The notes: a model not told the origin generated them from the sequence alone. A stretch of DNA of 64,000 nucleotides from Empedobacter falsenii (GCF_013488205.1 NZ_CP040908.1:372001-436000), one strand, 5' to 3'. Numbered from the stretch's first letter, positions 26,620 through 36,012 are shown. A program made the numbers and translations.

Positions 26620-28377
26620 GTGAAATCATTACAAAAGTTAAATAAATTTTTATGGAAGTATAAATGGAGAATATTTTTGGGCTTCATTTTTACGATTTGT
26701 GCCAATTGGGTGCAGGTTTATTCCGTTACATATATTAGAGAAGCAATCAATACAGTTGAAGAATTGCTACGAAATTTTAAGAAAGAAGGAACAGATAACC
26801 TCGATCTTTTGAAAGATGGTTTGATGTATGCAAGTTTGGCGTTTTTCTTTTTTAAAGTTTTGGGAGGAGTTTTGACGGTTGGTACTCGACAAATGATTAT
26901 TGTGGCATCGCGTTATATTGAGTTCGATTTGAAAAATGTGATTTACGATAAATATCAAAAATTATCGTTGTCCTTTTACAAAAAACACAAAACGGGCGAT
27001 TTGATGAATCGTATTACCGAAGATGTCGGATTGGTGCGTATGTATCTTGGACCTGGAATTATGTATCCGATTGATTTGGTATCGCGAGTTGTGATTATTG
27101 CGTATTTTATGTTGCAAATTGATCAACAATTAACGCTTTATACATTGGCTCCTTTGCCGATTTTATCATTGTTAATCTATAATGTTGCACGAAATATTAA
27201 CAAGAAAAGTAAGCGAGTACAAGAACAACAATCTACGATTTCGTCATCTGTACAAGATACTTTTGCTGGAATTCGCGTGATAAAATCATTCAATTCAGAA
27301 GAATTTATAAAATCTAAATACGAAGTAGAAGCAGACGAATATCAGAAACGTGCGCTTAATTTAGCTCAAATTCAGGCAGCTTTTGGACCATTGATGGTTG
27401 TTGTAGTTGGAGTGAGTAATCTGGTGATTTTGTATTTGGGAGGAGTAAAATATATAGAAGGAACAATGGATATTGGTTCTATTGCTCAATTTTTCCTTTA
27501 CCTAAATATGTTAATTTGGCCATTTACTTCCTTAGGTTGGATTACGATGGTTGTACAACGTGCAGAAGCATCAATGTCTCGTATCAACGAGTTTTTGAAT
27601 GCAGAAACTGATGTAAAAGAAAAACAATTAGTGAATCACGAAGTAGAAGGAACAATCGAATTTAAAAATGTGACGTATATCTACGAAAACACTGGAATTA
27701 AAGCGTTGGATAATGTTTCGTTCAAAATTAATAAAGGTGAAACTTTAGCGATTCTTGGAAAAACAGGTTCAGGAAAATCGACAATTGCTTTGTTAGTTGC
27801 GCGTTCGTTGGAACCAACTTCTGGTGAAATTTTGATTGATGGTAAAAATATTCATGATATTAATGTAGAATCTATTCGAGAAGAAATTGGTTATGTACCG
27901 CAAGAAGCTTTCCTTTTCTCGGATTCGCTAACCAATAATATTTTGTTTGGTTCTGATGATACAGATGAGCAAACGGCCGAAATTTTTGCGAAAAAAGCGG
28001 TTGTTCATGACAATATTGATCGATTTAAAGAACGTTACGAAACAGTTGTTGGAGAACGTGGCGTGACGCTTTCTGGAGGTCAAAAACAACGTGTTTCTAT
28101 AGCTCGTGCATTGGTAAATGATCCACAAATATTAATCTTTGATGATAGTTTATCAGCTGTAGACACCGAAACCGAAGAACAAATCTTAAATAATTTATCT
28201 TCTGAAATTAATGGTAAAACAACCATCATTATTACGCATCGTGTGTCTTCTGCAAAGCGCGCTGATCAGATTTTGGTTTTAGAAGATGGTCATGTTTTAG
28301 AAAATGGTTCCAACGGCGAATTATTAAATAAGCATGGTTATTATTATGAATTGTACAATAAACAACTGCTAGATTAA
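26620..28377 (+). CDS. ABC exporter, fused membrane and ATPase domains (MsbA/LmrA type)
   Basis: A 585-residue half-transporter. Six membrane helices fill about residues 15-310. The nucleotide-binding domain starts near 340 with Walker A ILGKTGSGKST, signature LSGGQKQRVSIARAL, Walker B ILIFDDSLSAVDTETE and the switch ITHRVSSA. It probably works as a homodimer exporting a lipid or drug. The start codon is GTG at 26620; no ATG is available nearby. It is divergent from nusB, a gene order common in Weeksellaceae. Confidence 0.92.
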   Translation: MKSLQKLNKFLWKYKWRIFLGFIFTICANWVQVYSVTYIREAINTVEELLRNFKKEGTDNLDLLKDGLMYASLAFFFFKVLGGVLTVGTRQMIIVASRYIEFDLKNVIYDKYQKLSLSFYKKHKTGDLMNRITEDVGLVRMYLGPGIMYPIDLVSRVVIIAYFMLQIDQQLTLYTLAPLPILSLLIYNVARNINKKSKRVQEQQSTISSSVQDTFAGIRVIKSFNSEEFIKSKYEVEADEYQKRALNLAQIQAAFGPLMVVVVGVSNLVILYLGGVKYIEGTMDIGSIAQFFLYLNMLIWPFTSLGWITMVVQRAEASMSRINEFLNAETDVKEKQLVNHEVEGTIEFKNVTYIYENTGIKALDNVSFKINKGETLAILGKTGSGKSTIALLVARSLEPTSGEILIDGKNIHDINVESIREEIGYVPQEAFLFSDSLTNNILFGSDDTDEQTAEIFAKKAVVHDNIDRFKERYETVVGERGVTLSGGQKQRVSIARALVNDPQILIFDDSLSAVDTETEEQILNNLSSEINGKTTIIITHRVSSAKRADQILVLEDGHVLENGSNGELLNKHGYYYELYNKQLLD

Positions 28378-28427
28378 GTTTATTTATAGAGATTTAATAA
28401 AATAATAGAAAATAATTGTTTAAAATG

Positions 28428-28457
28428 TTGTTGTTTTCTTAATTTTTTTTAGATTTG
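28428..28457 (+). promoter_or_regulatory. Full Bacteroidota promoter (-33 TTG, -7 TAGATTTG) for the DUF3276 gene
   Basis: TTG at 28428-28430, then 19 bases, then TAGATTTG at 28450-28457. This is the best complete promoter in the window: both boxes match and the spacing is right. It gives a leader of about 30 bases before the ATG at 28495. Confidence 0.65.
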
Positions 28458-28494
28458 TTAGGAAACATTTAACAATTAAACTCTATTTAGACTT

Positions 28495-28875
28495 ATGAAT
28501 GATTTTGAAAACCAAGAAAAGGTGGATGCAGAAGGAGTCTTTTCAAAGGTATTAAGGGCTGGAAGAAGAACTTATTTCTTCGATGTTCGCGAAACAAGAG
28601 CAGGGGATTATTACTTGACGATTACAGAAAGTAAAAAAAATACGCAGGACGATGGAAATGTGTATTACAAAAAACATAAAATCTACTTGTACAAAGAAGA
28701 TTTTGAAAGTTTCAAAGATATGTTAGACGAAACGACCGATTTTGTTTTTGCACAAAAAGGACAAGAGGTAATTTCGGAAAGACATCAAAAAGATTTTGAT
28801 CCAAAAAATAAAGTTGTGAGTAAAGAAGAAACGCAAGTTGAATCTTTTACCAATATCGATTTTGACGATATATAG
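28495..28875 (+). CDS. PUR-family nucleic-acid-binding protein (DUF3276)
   Basis: A 126-residue protein with one PUR-alpha-like repeat at about residues 12-85: EGVFSKVLRAGRRTYFFDVRETRAGDYYLTITESKK, then YKKHKIYLYKEDFESFKDML. The family is nearly universal in Bacteroidota and binds single-stranded DNA or RNA; its role is not settled. The C-terminal tail is acidic and unstructured. It is a single-gene unit with its own promoter and a strong terminator. Confidence 0.92.
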   Translation: MNDFENQEKVDAEGVFSKVLRAGRRTYFFDVRETRAGDYYLTITESKKNTQDDGNVYYKKHKIYLYKEDFESFKDMLDETTDFVFAQKGQEVISERHQKDFDPKNKVVSKEETQVESFTNIDFDDI

Positions 28876-28899
28876 ACTTTACTAAATATGCGTAAAAAG

Positions 28900-28935
28900 A
28901 AACCTCCGCTCAAGTTATTGAGCGGAGGTTTTTAT
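28900..28935. terminator. Strong bidirectional intrinsic terminator
   Basis: A perfect 14-base-pair stem: AAACCTCCGCTCAA (28900-28913) and TTGAGCGGAGGTTT (28918-28931) around the loop GTTA, followed by T-rich sequence. It sits between the convergent DUF3276 and lipoprotein genes and can serve both. Confidence 0.92.
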
Positions 28936-29453
28936 TTATTTAATTTTTTATAAATCTCAAAAGAAAAATTTCTATAAAAATCTTCTGTTAAAAATTGATT
29001 AAGCCCATATTGTTCATAGATACTTTTATTCAAATCTAATGGCAAGCCTAATTGATGCCCATAATACAAATGAAAATCTTTTATTTTATTATTTTCAATC
29101 ATATAATCAATATACTTATCAGTTTCATCGTGTTTATTTGATTCTTCTTTTATTCGTATTAAATTCAAAACAGAATTTTCTTCATAAAATGTAATTTTAA
29201 CTTCTGCTTTACTTTTTTTGAAATAATTTGTAGCTTCAATTTTTAAATTATATTTTTTGATTTTAGTTTGAATAGAATCATTGATAAATAATTCAAAAGA
29301 ATCAACTAATTTGTCTTCATTTTTATCAATTAAACGTGAATTAATTTTAAGATTAGAAAATTCAGAATTTGCATTTGGTAAAACTGAACTCGATTTACAA
29401 TTGAATGATATAGTAATTATTAATAATTGTAGAGTGGCATATATGTATTTCAT
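28932..29453 (-). CDS. Predicted small lipoprotein of unknown function
   Basis: About 173 residues starting MKYIYATLQLLIITISFNC; the hydrophobic stretch followed by cysteine and KSSS looks like a Bacteroidota lipoprotein signal with a loose lipobox. An upstream in-frame ATG at 29477 would put polar residues before the signal, so 29453 is preferred. The mature part has many charged residues and a DKNEDKLVDSFELFI segment; no known domain recognised. It lies alone between two terminators' territory, next to a degenerate palindromic repeat. Confidence 0.65.
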   Translation of the reverse strand: MKYIYATLQLLIITISFNCKSSSVLPNANSEFSNLKINSRLIDKNEDKLVDSFELFINDSIQTKIKKYNLKIEATNYFKKSKAEVKITFYEENSVLNLIRIKEESNKHDETDKYIDYMIENNKIKDFHLYYGHQLGLPLDLNKSIYEQYGLNQFLTEDFYRNFSFEIYKKLNK

Positions 29454-29514
29454 TTTTGAATATGTTAATTGCTTCAAAAATAATCAATATTAGTAAAATT
29501 ATTTAATTACAAAA

Positions 29515-29564
29515 TGTCGAGCTGAATTTAATCTTGTGGGATTCTGAAATAAGTTTAGAATGAC
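29515..29564. repeat. Degenerate REP-like palindromic intergenic element
   Basis: The stretch contains ATTCTGAAATAAGTTTAGAAT (29541-29561), an imperfect hairpin of eight pairs, preceded by GAGCTGAATTTAAT. Read on the minus strand it is like the TCATTCTGAA...TTCAGAAT elements scattered in Flavobacteriia intergenic regions; that likeness is from memory. It lies between the lipoprotein gene and the sucC terminator. Confidence 0.4.
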
Positions 29565-29574
29565 AATAAATCAC

Positions 29575-29609
29575 AAAAAAAACTCTCAAAGAAATCCTTT
29601 GAGAGGTTT
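29575..29609 (-). terminator. Intrinsic terminator after sucC
   Basis: The stem CTCTCAAAG (29583-29591) pairs with CTTTGAGAG (29597-29605) around AAATC. On the minus strand a T-run (plus-strand A-run at 29575-29582) follows the hairpin. Confidence 0.82.
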
Positions 29610-29633
29610 GATATATTGTAAATAAGTTAAATC

Positions 29634-30827
29634 TTAACCTACTAATTCTTCTACTTTATCAGCAGCATCTTTTAATGTGATAGCAGAGTGAACAGCGAAA
29701 CCTGATTCATCAATCATTTTCTTAGCGATTTCTGCATTTGTTCCTTGTAAACGAACAATAATTGGCACATTAATTTCGTCACCCATATTGTTGTAAGCAT
29801 CTAAGATACCTTGAGCAACACGATCACAACGTACAATACCACCAAAAATGTTGATTAAGATAGCTTTTACGTTTTTATCTTTTAAGATAATACGGAAACC
29901 TTTTTCTACACGTTCAGCATCAGCAGTACCACCAACGTCTAAGAAGTTTGCAGGATTACCACCAGATAATTTGATGATATCCATAGTTGCCATTGCCAAA
30001 CCAGCTCCGTTAACCATACATCCTACGTTTCCGTCTAATTTTACGAAGTTTAATCCAGCTTCACCAGCTTCAACTTCTGTTGGATCTTCTTCTCTTGTAT
30101 CACGTAAAGCAGCGATATCTGCATGACGGAATAATGAGTTATCATCGATAGATACTTTAGCATCTACAGCGATAATTTGATCGTCAGATGTTTTAAGAAC
30201 TGGGTTAATCTCGAACATAGAAGCGTCAATCGCAACGTATGCATTATATAAAGCAGTGATAAATTTAACACCATCTTTGAAAGCGTTTCCTGATAAACCT
30301 AAGTTGAAAGCAACTTTACGCGCTTGGAAACCTTGGATTCCTACAGCTGGATCAATTTCTTCTGTAAAGATTTTGTCTGGCGTGTGCTCAGCAACTTCCT
30401 CGATATCCATTCCACCTTCAGTAGAATACATAATCATGTTTTTACCAGTAGCACGATCTAATAATACAGAAACATAGTATTCTTCAGTTTCAGATTCACC
30501 TGGATAATAAACATCCTCAGCAATTAAAACTTGATGAACTTTTTTACCTTCAGCCGAAGTTTGAGGTGTTACTAACTGCATTCCGATGATTTCGTTTGCT
30601 TTCTCTTTAACTTCGTCCAAGTTTTTAGCAAGCTTTACTCCACCACCTTTTCCACGACCACCTGCGTGTACTTGTGCTTTTACGACATGCCAACCTGTAC
30701 CAGTTTGTTCTGTTAATTGTTTAGCAGCTTCTACAGCTTCTTCTGGTGTAGTAGCAACGATACCACGTTGTACTTTTACACCATATTTACTAAGAATTTC
30801 TTTTCCTTGATATTCGTGAAGATTCAT
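29634..30827 (-). CDS. sucC: Succinyl-CoA synthetase (ADP-forming) beta subunit
   Basis: A 397-residue ATP-grasp subunit of the TCA-cycle enzyme that makes succinate and ATP from succinyl-CoA. It starts MNLHEYQGKEILSKYGV and has KAQVHAGGRGKGGGVKLA, FEINPVL, MVNGAGLAMATMDIIK, ANFLDVGGTA and INIFGGIVRCDRVA. Full length. The alpha subunit gene is not adjacent in this window. It is a single-gene unit with its own promoter and terminator. Confidence 0.97.
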   Translation of the reverse strand: MNLHEYQGKEILSKYGVKVQRGIVATTPEEAVEAAKQLTEQTGTGWHVVKAQVHAGGRGKGGGVKLAKNLDEVKEKANEIIGMQLVTPQTSAEGKKVHQVLIAEDVYYPGESETEEYYVSVLLDRATGKNMIMYSTEGGMDIEEVAEHTPDKIFTEEIDPAVGIQGFQARKVAFNLGLSGNAFKDGVKFITALYNAYVAIDASMFEINPVLKTSDDQIIAVDAKVSIDDNSLFRHADIAALRDTREEDPTEVEAGEAGLNFVKLDGNVGCMVNGAGLAMATMDIIKLSGGNPANFLDVGGTADAERVEKGFRIILKDKNVKAILINIFGGIVRCDRVAQGILDAYNNMGDEINVPIIVRLQGTNAEIAKKMIDESGFAVHSAITLKDAADKVEELVG

Positions 30828-30847
30828 TTTTTTTGATTTTTCAATTA

Positions 30848-30855
30848 CAAAAATA
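30848..30855 (-). promoter_or_regulatory. -7 element for sucC
   Basis: On the minus strand this reads TATTTTTG, a full TAnnTTTG match 20 bases before the sucC ATG. The rest of the 284-base gap up to 31111 is A+T-rich; a near-match TATCTTTA at 31100-31107 lies right at the start of the divergent ABC gene, and nothing else recognisable was seen. Confidence 0.45.
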
Positions 30856-31111
30856 AAAATATTGTTGATGTATTCTAAATTTTGCCATATTAATTTTATC
30901 AGCTTATGCTAAAAAAGTGGTTAATATTGTTTATTTAGAGGTTACAAGATACGAATATTAATGATTTAAAAAGTCAAAACAATTGTTATATAATTTTTAA
31001 ATCGTACCAAGTACACTAAAAACTAGTTTAATTTAGATGTCTTTATTTTGAATTAAAAAAAACTTATTACTTATGATTTAAGACTTAGTACTTAATTTAT
31101 ATCTTTACCTC

Positions 31112-31786
31112 ATGATAAAAGCAGAAAATATTGTTAAGAAATTTGGTGAATTAGAAGTGCTAAAAAATGTTTCTTTATCGATTGCAGAAAAAGAAATCGT
31201 TTCTATTGTTGGTGCTTCTGGAGCAGGAAAAACAACTTTGCTTCAAATTTTAGGAACATTAGAAAAAAGTTCTGAACCAAAGAAATATAATACTTCTATA
31301 CAGATTGCGGGACAAGATATCACGAAATTAAACGATCGCGATTTATCTAAATTTCGTAACGAAAACATTGGATTCATTTTTCAGTTTCATCAATTGTTGC
31401 CAGAATTTAATGCAATAGAAAATATTTGTATTCCAGCTTTTATCAAGAAAACAAAAAAAGCAGAAGCCGAAAAGCGTGCAAAAGAGTTAATGTCTTATTT
31501 AGGACTTTCGCAGCGTTTGACGCATAAACCGAATCAACTTTCTGGAGGAGAACAACAACGTGTAGCAGTTGCTCGTGCACTAATCAATCAACCAAAAGTT
31601 GTTTTTGCTGATGAACCTTCTGGTAATTTAGATTCTAAAAATGCTGAAGAATTACACGAATTATTTTTCAATCTTCGAAACGAATTTGGGCAAACTTTTG
31701 TTATTGTGACGCATAATGAAGAATTAGCAAACATGACCGATCGAAAATTGGTGATGGCTGATGGAGTTTTTCAAACAGAAATGTAA
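31112..31786 (+). CDS. LolD/MacB-type ABC transporter ATPase
   Basis: A 224-residue ATPase: Walker [15 protein letters not shown]-loop [18 protein letters not shown], signature [15 protein letters not shown], Walker [16 protein letters not shown] and the H-loop VTHNEE. The IENI and DEPSGNLD forms are typical of the lipoprotein-release LolD group, which shuttles lipoproteins from the inner membrane with LolCE. No LolC/E gene is next to it, so the partner must be elsewhere. It directly abuts the TIGR02757 gene. Confidence 0.88.
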   Translation: MIKAENIVKKFGELEVLKNVSLSIAEKEIVSIVGASGAGKTTLLQILGTLEKSSEPKKYNTSIQIAGQDITKLNDRDLSKFRNENIGFIFQFHQLLPEFNAIENICIPAFIKKTKKAEAEKRAKELMSYLGLSQRLTHKPNQLSGGEQQRVAVARALINQPKVVFADEPSGNLDSKNAEELHELFFNLRNEFGQTFVIVTHNEELANMTDRKLVMADGVFQTEM

Positions 31787-32551
31787 ATGAATCAAAAAGA
31801 GTTAAAGGATTTTTTAGACGAAAAAGTTCTTCAATATAATACATTAGACTTTATCGATTCTGATCCAGTACAGATTCCGCATAGATTTTCTGCGAAAGAA
31901 GATATTGAAATTGCAGGGTTTTTAGCAGCAACAATTGCGTGGGGAAATCGTAAAATGATTATCAATAATGCGAATAAAATGATGCAGTTAATGGGAAATT
32001 CACCTTACGATTTTGTGATGAATTTCTCTGAAAATCATTTAGAGAATTTGGATGGATTTGTTCACAGAACATTCAATAGTGAAGATTTGAAATTTTTCAT
32101 GCAATCGCTTCGTAACATTTATCAAAATCATGGAGGGTTGGAACAAGTTTTTGCAAAACATCAAACTTCAAATTCGATGCAAGCATCAATTTCGAATTTC
32201 AAACAAACTTTTTTCGAGATAGAGCATCCAACTCGAACAACTAAACATATTTCAGATCCGCTGAATAATTCAGCTGCAAAGCGTATCAATATGTACTTAC
32301 GTTGGATGATTCGTGATGACAAACAAGGCGTAGATTTAGGAATTTGGAAATCCATACCAACTTCTATTCTTTCGTGTCCTTTGGATGTACATTCGGGAAA
32401 TGTTGCACGAAAATTAAATATTCTGACTCGAAAACAAAATGATGCAAAAGCATTAAAAGAACTGGATACAAAATTGCGAGAAATGGATGCAAATGATCCT
32501 GTGAAATATGATTTTGCTTTATTTGGTTTGGGTGTTTTCGAAGGGTTTTAA
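31787..32551 (+). CDS. TIGR02757 (DUF2400) family protein
   Basis: A 254-residue soluble protein typical of Bacteroidota. Recognisable family segments are DPVQIPHRFSAKEDIEIAGF, IAWGNRKMII, KRINMYLRWMIRDD, VDLGIWKSIP, CPLDVHSGNVARKL and YDFALFGLGVFEGF. The function is not established. It starts immediately after the ABC ATPase stop, so the two are co-transcribed. Confidence 0.88.
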   Translation: MNQKELKDFLDEKVLQYNTLDFIDSDPVQIPHRFSAKEDIEIAGFLAATIAWGNRKMIINNANKMMQLMGNSPYDFVMNFSENHLENLDGFVHRTFNSEDLKFFMQSLRNIYQNHGGLEQVFAKHQTSNSMQASISNFKQTFFEIEHPTRTTKHISDPLNNSAAKRINMYLRWMIRDDKQGVDLGIWKSIPTSILSCPLDVHSGNVARKLNILTRKQNDAKALKELDTKLREMDANDPVKYDFALFGLGVFEGF

Positions 32552-32612
32552 CTGAACTGAAAATAATTTTATTTAGAAAAATTAGAATTAAATTCGCTAA
32601 AAATAAGTTTGT

Positions 32613-33263
32613 ATGAAAGATTTGAATGGAATAAAATATATCGAACGTTTACCTGTTGTTTCGACTGAAAAAACGCCTCTTTTTGTGCTGATACATGGTT
32701 ATGGAAGCAACGAAGAAGATTTGTTTTCGTTTGCACAAGATTTGCCGCAGAATGCGCATATTGTAAGTGTGCGTGCGTTGCATGATATTGTGTATGGCGG
32801 ATATGCGTGGTATGATATCAATTTTGTGAACAATGAAAAATGGATGGATGAAATGCAAGCAATAGAATCTCGTAATAAATTGGTTGAATTTATTGATGCA
32901 ATTGTTCAGCAAGAGAATTTAGATGCAGCAAATGTAACATTGATGGGCTTTAGTCAAGGTGCAATTTTGAGTTATGCGATTTCGCTAAATAATCCTGAAA
33001 AGATTAAAAACGTGGCTATTTTAAGTGGTTATCCAGAAGCTAAAATTATTGGAGATTTTGATCAATCGAAAGATTTTTCGAATTTAAATTTCTTTGTTTC
33101 GCATGGAACAGAAGATGTTGTATTACCAATTGAATTAGGACGAATGGGTGACGAGTTTTTAAAATCCTTGAATATTAATTTTGAATACCACGAATACAGA
33201 AGTGGACACGGAATTGTTCCTCAAAATTACTATGATTTGATGGATTGGATCAAAATATTTTAA
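32613..33263 (+). CDS. Alpha/beta-hydrolase (phospholipase/carboxylesterase family)
   Basis: A 216-residue esterase of the carboxylesterase/acyl-protein-thioesterase-like group. The oxyanion region is LIHGYGSNEEDL, the nucleophile elbow is GFSQGA, the acid lies in SHGTEDVVLP and the histidine is in SGHGIVP. No signal peptide, so it is cytosolic. Substrate is probably a short-chain ester. It follows TIGR02757 by 61 bases. Confidence 0.88.
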   Translation: MKDLNGIKYIERLPVVSTEKTPLFVLIHGYGSNEEDLFSFAQDLPQNAHIVSVRALHDIVYGGYAWYDINFVNNEKWMDEMQAIESRNKLVEFIDAIVQQENLDAANVTLMGFSQGAILSYAISLNNPEKIKNVAILSGYPEAKIIGDFDQSKDFSNLNFFVSHGTEDVVLPIELGRMGDEFLKSLNINFEYHEYRSGHGIVPQNYYDLMDWIKIF

Positions 33264-33267
33264 CATA

Positions 33268-33288
33268 AAGCTGAATTTAATTCAGCTT
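33268..33288. terminator. Stem-loop between convergent esterase and Smr genes
   Basis: AAGCTGAA (33268-33275) pairs with TTCAGCTT (33281-33288) around TTTAA. It lies between two convergent genes, but the following sequence is not a clean T-run, so efficiency is uncertain. Confidence 0.5.
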
Positions 33289-33306
33289 CTCATCATTATA
33301 AGATAT

Positions 33307-33822
33307 TTAAATAAATTTAACTTCTATGGCGTCGCCGTGATATTCCTTGAACGAGGCGTCATAGAATTCGATATTCGTATAACGAAATAATAATTCGGTA
33401 ATTTCTTTTTTCAGAATTCCTTTTCCGTAACCGTGAATTAAAATCAATCGAATTTGACTTTCGAACATGGCACGTTCCACCTCATTTCGAGCAACATCTA
33501 ATTGCGTTTGTATAATTTGCGCATTATCCAAATCACGCCAATTATCAACCAGATTTTCGATATGCAAATCAATTTCTCGCGTTAAATACGGATGACGATG
33601 AGATTTGCGAAAAGTCTTAAACTTTGGTTTCGAAAATTCTTTGATTTCCTCATCTCGATATTCTTCATAGTCAATCTCAATATCTTTGATGATTTCGTCT
33701 TGATGATACTCATATTCAAAACCAAACTCATCATTAAAGTAAACAAAATCACCTTTCAATTTGGTAATTGTTCCCGAAATATTATCATCTATCACTTTAA
33801 CTTTTGTTCCAATTTTGAACAT
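33307..33822 (-). CDS. Smr-domain protein
   Basis: A 171-residue protein. An N-terminal small beta domain (FKIGTKVKVIDDNISGTITKL) precedes a C-terminal Smr domain with DLHIENLVDNW and LILIHGYGKGILKKEITELL, the DLH and HGxGxG motifs of MutS2-type Smr nucleases. Family members can nick nucleic acid; a MutS domain is absent here. It stands alone, divergent from the second glycan locus. Confidence 0.88.
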   Translation of the reverse strand: MFKIGTKVKVIDDNISGTITKLKGDFVYFNDEFGFEYEYHQDEIIKDIEIDYEEYRDEEIKEFSKPKFKTFRKSHRHPYLTREIDLHIENLVDNWRDLDNAQIIQTQLDVARNEVERAMFESQIRLILIHGYGKGILKKEITELLFRYTNIEFYDASFKEYHGDAIEVKFI

Positions 33823-33901
33823 TTTCTACTTTTTCTGCAAAATTAAGAATTATTTTATGAGTTTTTAGATTGTTGTATTATTCAATTCAAACTCAATGTT
33901 G

Positions 33902-33909
33902 TATTTTTG
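33902..33909 (+). promoter_or_regulatory. -7 element for polysaccharide locus 2
   Basis: TATTTTTG is a full TAnnTTTG match 18 bases before the first glycosyltransferase ATG. A TTGTTG lies at 33870-33875 but about 26 bases away, more than the usual spacing. Confidence 0.45.
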
Positions 33910-33926
33910 TTTATTAAACTAACCAA

Positions 33927-35111
33927 ATGTCAAATCAACCTAGAAAAATAAAAGTACTTTTTAGGCTTCGTTCATTAGAAATGGGTGGAGTTCCAAGAGT
34001 AGTTTTAGATTTGTTGCGAAACTTACCAAAAGATAAATTCGACTTTACTTTGATGCTTAACTTGTATCAAGGCGAATTGATTAAAGAAATTCCTACTGAT
34101 GTAAAATTAATTGTTGTAGAAAAAGGAAAAGAACAGATGAGTTCTAATGGTTTTATACAGAAATTACAATTAGTTTGGCGACGATTGAAGTTAGAAGTTT
34201 ATGATAAATTTCCGTCAATTTTATACAAAATAAAAGTTCCAGAAAAATATGATATCGAAGTTTCCCCTGGTTATGCGGAATTTGATATGGTGTTAAATTC
34301 TCCTGATAAAAAATCAAGAAAAATAGGCTGGTTTCATACTGATGTTGGCTATGATAAAGATCAACAGAGAGTTTTGAGTAGAATTGAAAAGATGAAACGT
34401 TTTGATTTTATGATTTTTGGTTCGAAACAAACACGTCAAGTAATCGAGGATTTGTATCAAGTTACCTATCCAAAATCGACTATTATTTATAATGTGATAA
34501 AAGTGGATGAGGTTTTGAAAAAAGCCGAGCTTTTTGAGTATTCTTATGAAACAGATTTACCGGTTTTTTCGTCTATAGGACGATTACATCATCGCAAAGG
34601 TTATCATACCTTGATGAAGGTGCATAAACGATTATTAGATGATGGTTTTGCTCATAAAATTGCGGTAATTGGAGGAGGAAACGAAATGGAAAATTTGATC
34701 AATCAACGTAAACAACTAAATGTTGAAGATTCTTTTTTATTGTTAGATTCTCAAACCAACCCTTATCCTTATATCAAAGCGTCAGATTATTTTATTTTGC
34801 CAACACAATCTGAGTCATATCCATTGGTTATAGGTGAAGTAATGTGCATGCGTAAACCAATTATTTCGACAAATGTTGGTGGTATTGCAGAAATGATTGA
34901 TGATGGAGTAGATGGAATTTTAATTCAATATAATGAAGATGAAATGTACGAATCGATGAAATCTTTTATGACGAATCATGATTTGGTGCAAAAAATTATT
35001 GAAGGAACTCAAAATGCGTACAATAAATTTGATGAAAAAGAGATTTATCGTCAAGTTTCTGAAGTTTTCGAACAACAATATCAAATCAAATTAGAAAATG
35101 AGCGAGGCTAA
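33927..35111 (+). CDS. Family 4 glycosyltransferase
   Basis: A 394-residue GT-B enzyme: the glycine loop RSLEMGGVPRVVLDLL, donor-side FSSIGRLHHRKGYHTLM, KIAVIGGGNEMENLI and the E-x7-E-like LPTQSESYPLVIGEVM. It is clearly paralogous to the gene at 45313, sharing LNLYxG, FPxxLYK, LNSP and NPYPY. It starts locus 2 behind its own promoter, and the next gene overlaps its end by 14 bases. Confidence 0.92.
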   Translation: MSNQPRKIKVLFRLRSLEMGGVPRVVLDLLRNLPKDKFDFTLMLNLYQGELIKEIPTDVKLIVVEKGKEQMSSNGFIQKLQLVWRRLKLEVYDKFPSILYKIKVPEKYDIEVSPGYAEFDMVLNSPDKKSRKIGWFHTDVGYDKDQQRVLSRIEKMKRFDFMIFGSKQTRQVIEDLYQVTYPKSTIIYNVIKVDEVLKKAELFEYSYETDLPVFSSIGRLHHRKGYHTLMKVHKRLLDDGFAHKIAVIGGGNEMENLINQRKQLNVEDSFLLLDSQTNPYPYIKASDYFILPTQSESYPLVIGEVMCMRKPIISTNVGGIAEMIDDGVDGILIQYNEDEMYESMKSFMTNHDLVQKIIEGTQNAYNKFDEKEIYRQVSEVFEQQYQIKLENERG

Positions 35112-36009
35112 AATTACCATTGTCACGCCTTCATATAATCGCGCGCATACGTTGACGCGTGTGTATGATTCGTTAAAAAATCAGTCGTTCGAAGATTTTA
35201 AATGGATTATTATGGATGATGGTTCTACTGATAATACTAGAGAAATTGTTGAAAAATTTCAATCAGAAGGTTTAATTGATATTGAATATTTTTGGAATGA
35301 AAATCAACATAAACTCATTACTGTTTTTGAAGGAATAAAAAAAGTGACTTCTAAATATTTTATGATTGTTGATTCGGACGATTCTTATCCTGAGAATGCT
35401 TTACAAATATTATTTGATGAGGTAGAGAAAATCAAAAACCAAGACGAATATATTTCTGTAATGGGATTGTCGCAATATACAGATGGAAAAATTGTTGGAA
35501 ATCAATATCCAAATAATGGATTTGATGGGTCAATCTTCGATATGCGTTACAAGTATAAAGTGCGTGGAGATAAGTTTGGAATTTTTATAACAAAGACTTA
35601 TCAACAATTGTTGAAAAACTTTGATTATTCACCTTATAAAAGCAAAGGTTACATTCCACAATCGGTGTTTTTTAATACCTATGATGCTGATGGAGTGAAG
35701 ACTAGATTTGTGAATAAAGTTGTTCGTAACTATCATTTGGATGAAGAAGATGCTAATTCTGTTTCCAATACACGTTGGACGGGAAAAAATACTTTTGGTT
35801 TGATGGAGGGTTATCGTTCTTTTCTAAATTCTTATGGAACAAAACTTTTTGGATATCCAAAAGCTTTAGTTCGTAATTTGGTTGGATATCAAGTTTATTC
35901 GATAATCAACCATCGAAATTTGTCAGAAATAAACAAAGGATTGAAGTACTTCAAATTGTTGTCGATATTGCTTTATCCGTTGTCGTATTTATATTTAAAA
36001 TTGAAGTAA
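35098..36009 (+). CDS. Family 2 glycosyltransferase
   Basis: A 303-residue GT2 enzyme: KITIVTPSYNRAHTLTRVY, IIMDDGSTDNTREIV and the metal site MIVDSDDSYP. The form with SYNRAHTL and FKWIIMDDGS is a common subgroup of O-antigen and capsule loci. It sits between a GT4 gene and the MBOAT acyltransferase. Confidence 0.9.
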   Translation: MSEAKITIVTPSYNRAHTLTRVYDSLKNQSFEDFKWIIMDDGSTDNTREIVEKFQSEGLIDIEYFWNENQHKLITVFEGIKKVTSKYFMIVDSDDSYPENALQILFDEVEKIKNQDEYISVMGLSQYTDGKIVGNQYPNNGFDGSIFDMRYKYKVRGDKFGIFITKTYQQLLKNFDYSPYKSKGYIPQSVFFNTYDADGVKTRFVNKVVRNYHLDEEDANSVSNTRWTGKNTFGLMEGYRSFLNSYGTKLFGYPKALVRNLVGYQVYSIINHRNLSEINKGLKYFKLLSILLYPLSYLYLKLK

Positions 36010-36012
36010 AGT

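Noticed and set aside
26555-26629. Longer nusB reaching 26629
   Set aside because: The added residues are not NusB-like, overlap the divergent ABC gene, and the TACCTTTG element at 26588 would lie inside the coding region.
30256-30810. Plus-strand reading frames opposite sucC
   Set aside because: Shadow frames produced by the codon usage of a conserved gene; low-complexity serine/proline composition.
30828-31111. Possible small RNA or riboswitch in the sucC/LolD gap
   Set aside because: Only A+T-rich sequence and promoter-like elements were seen; no convincing stem-loop structure or terminator.
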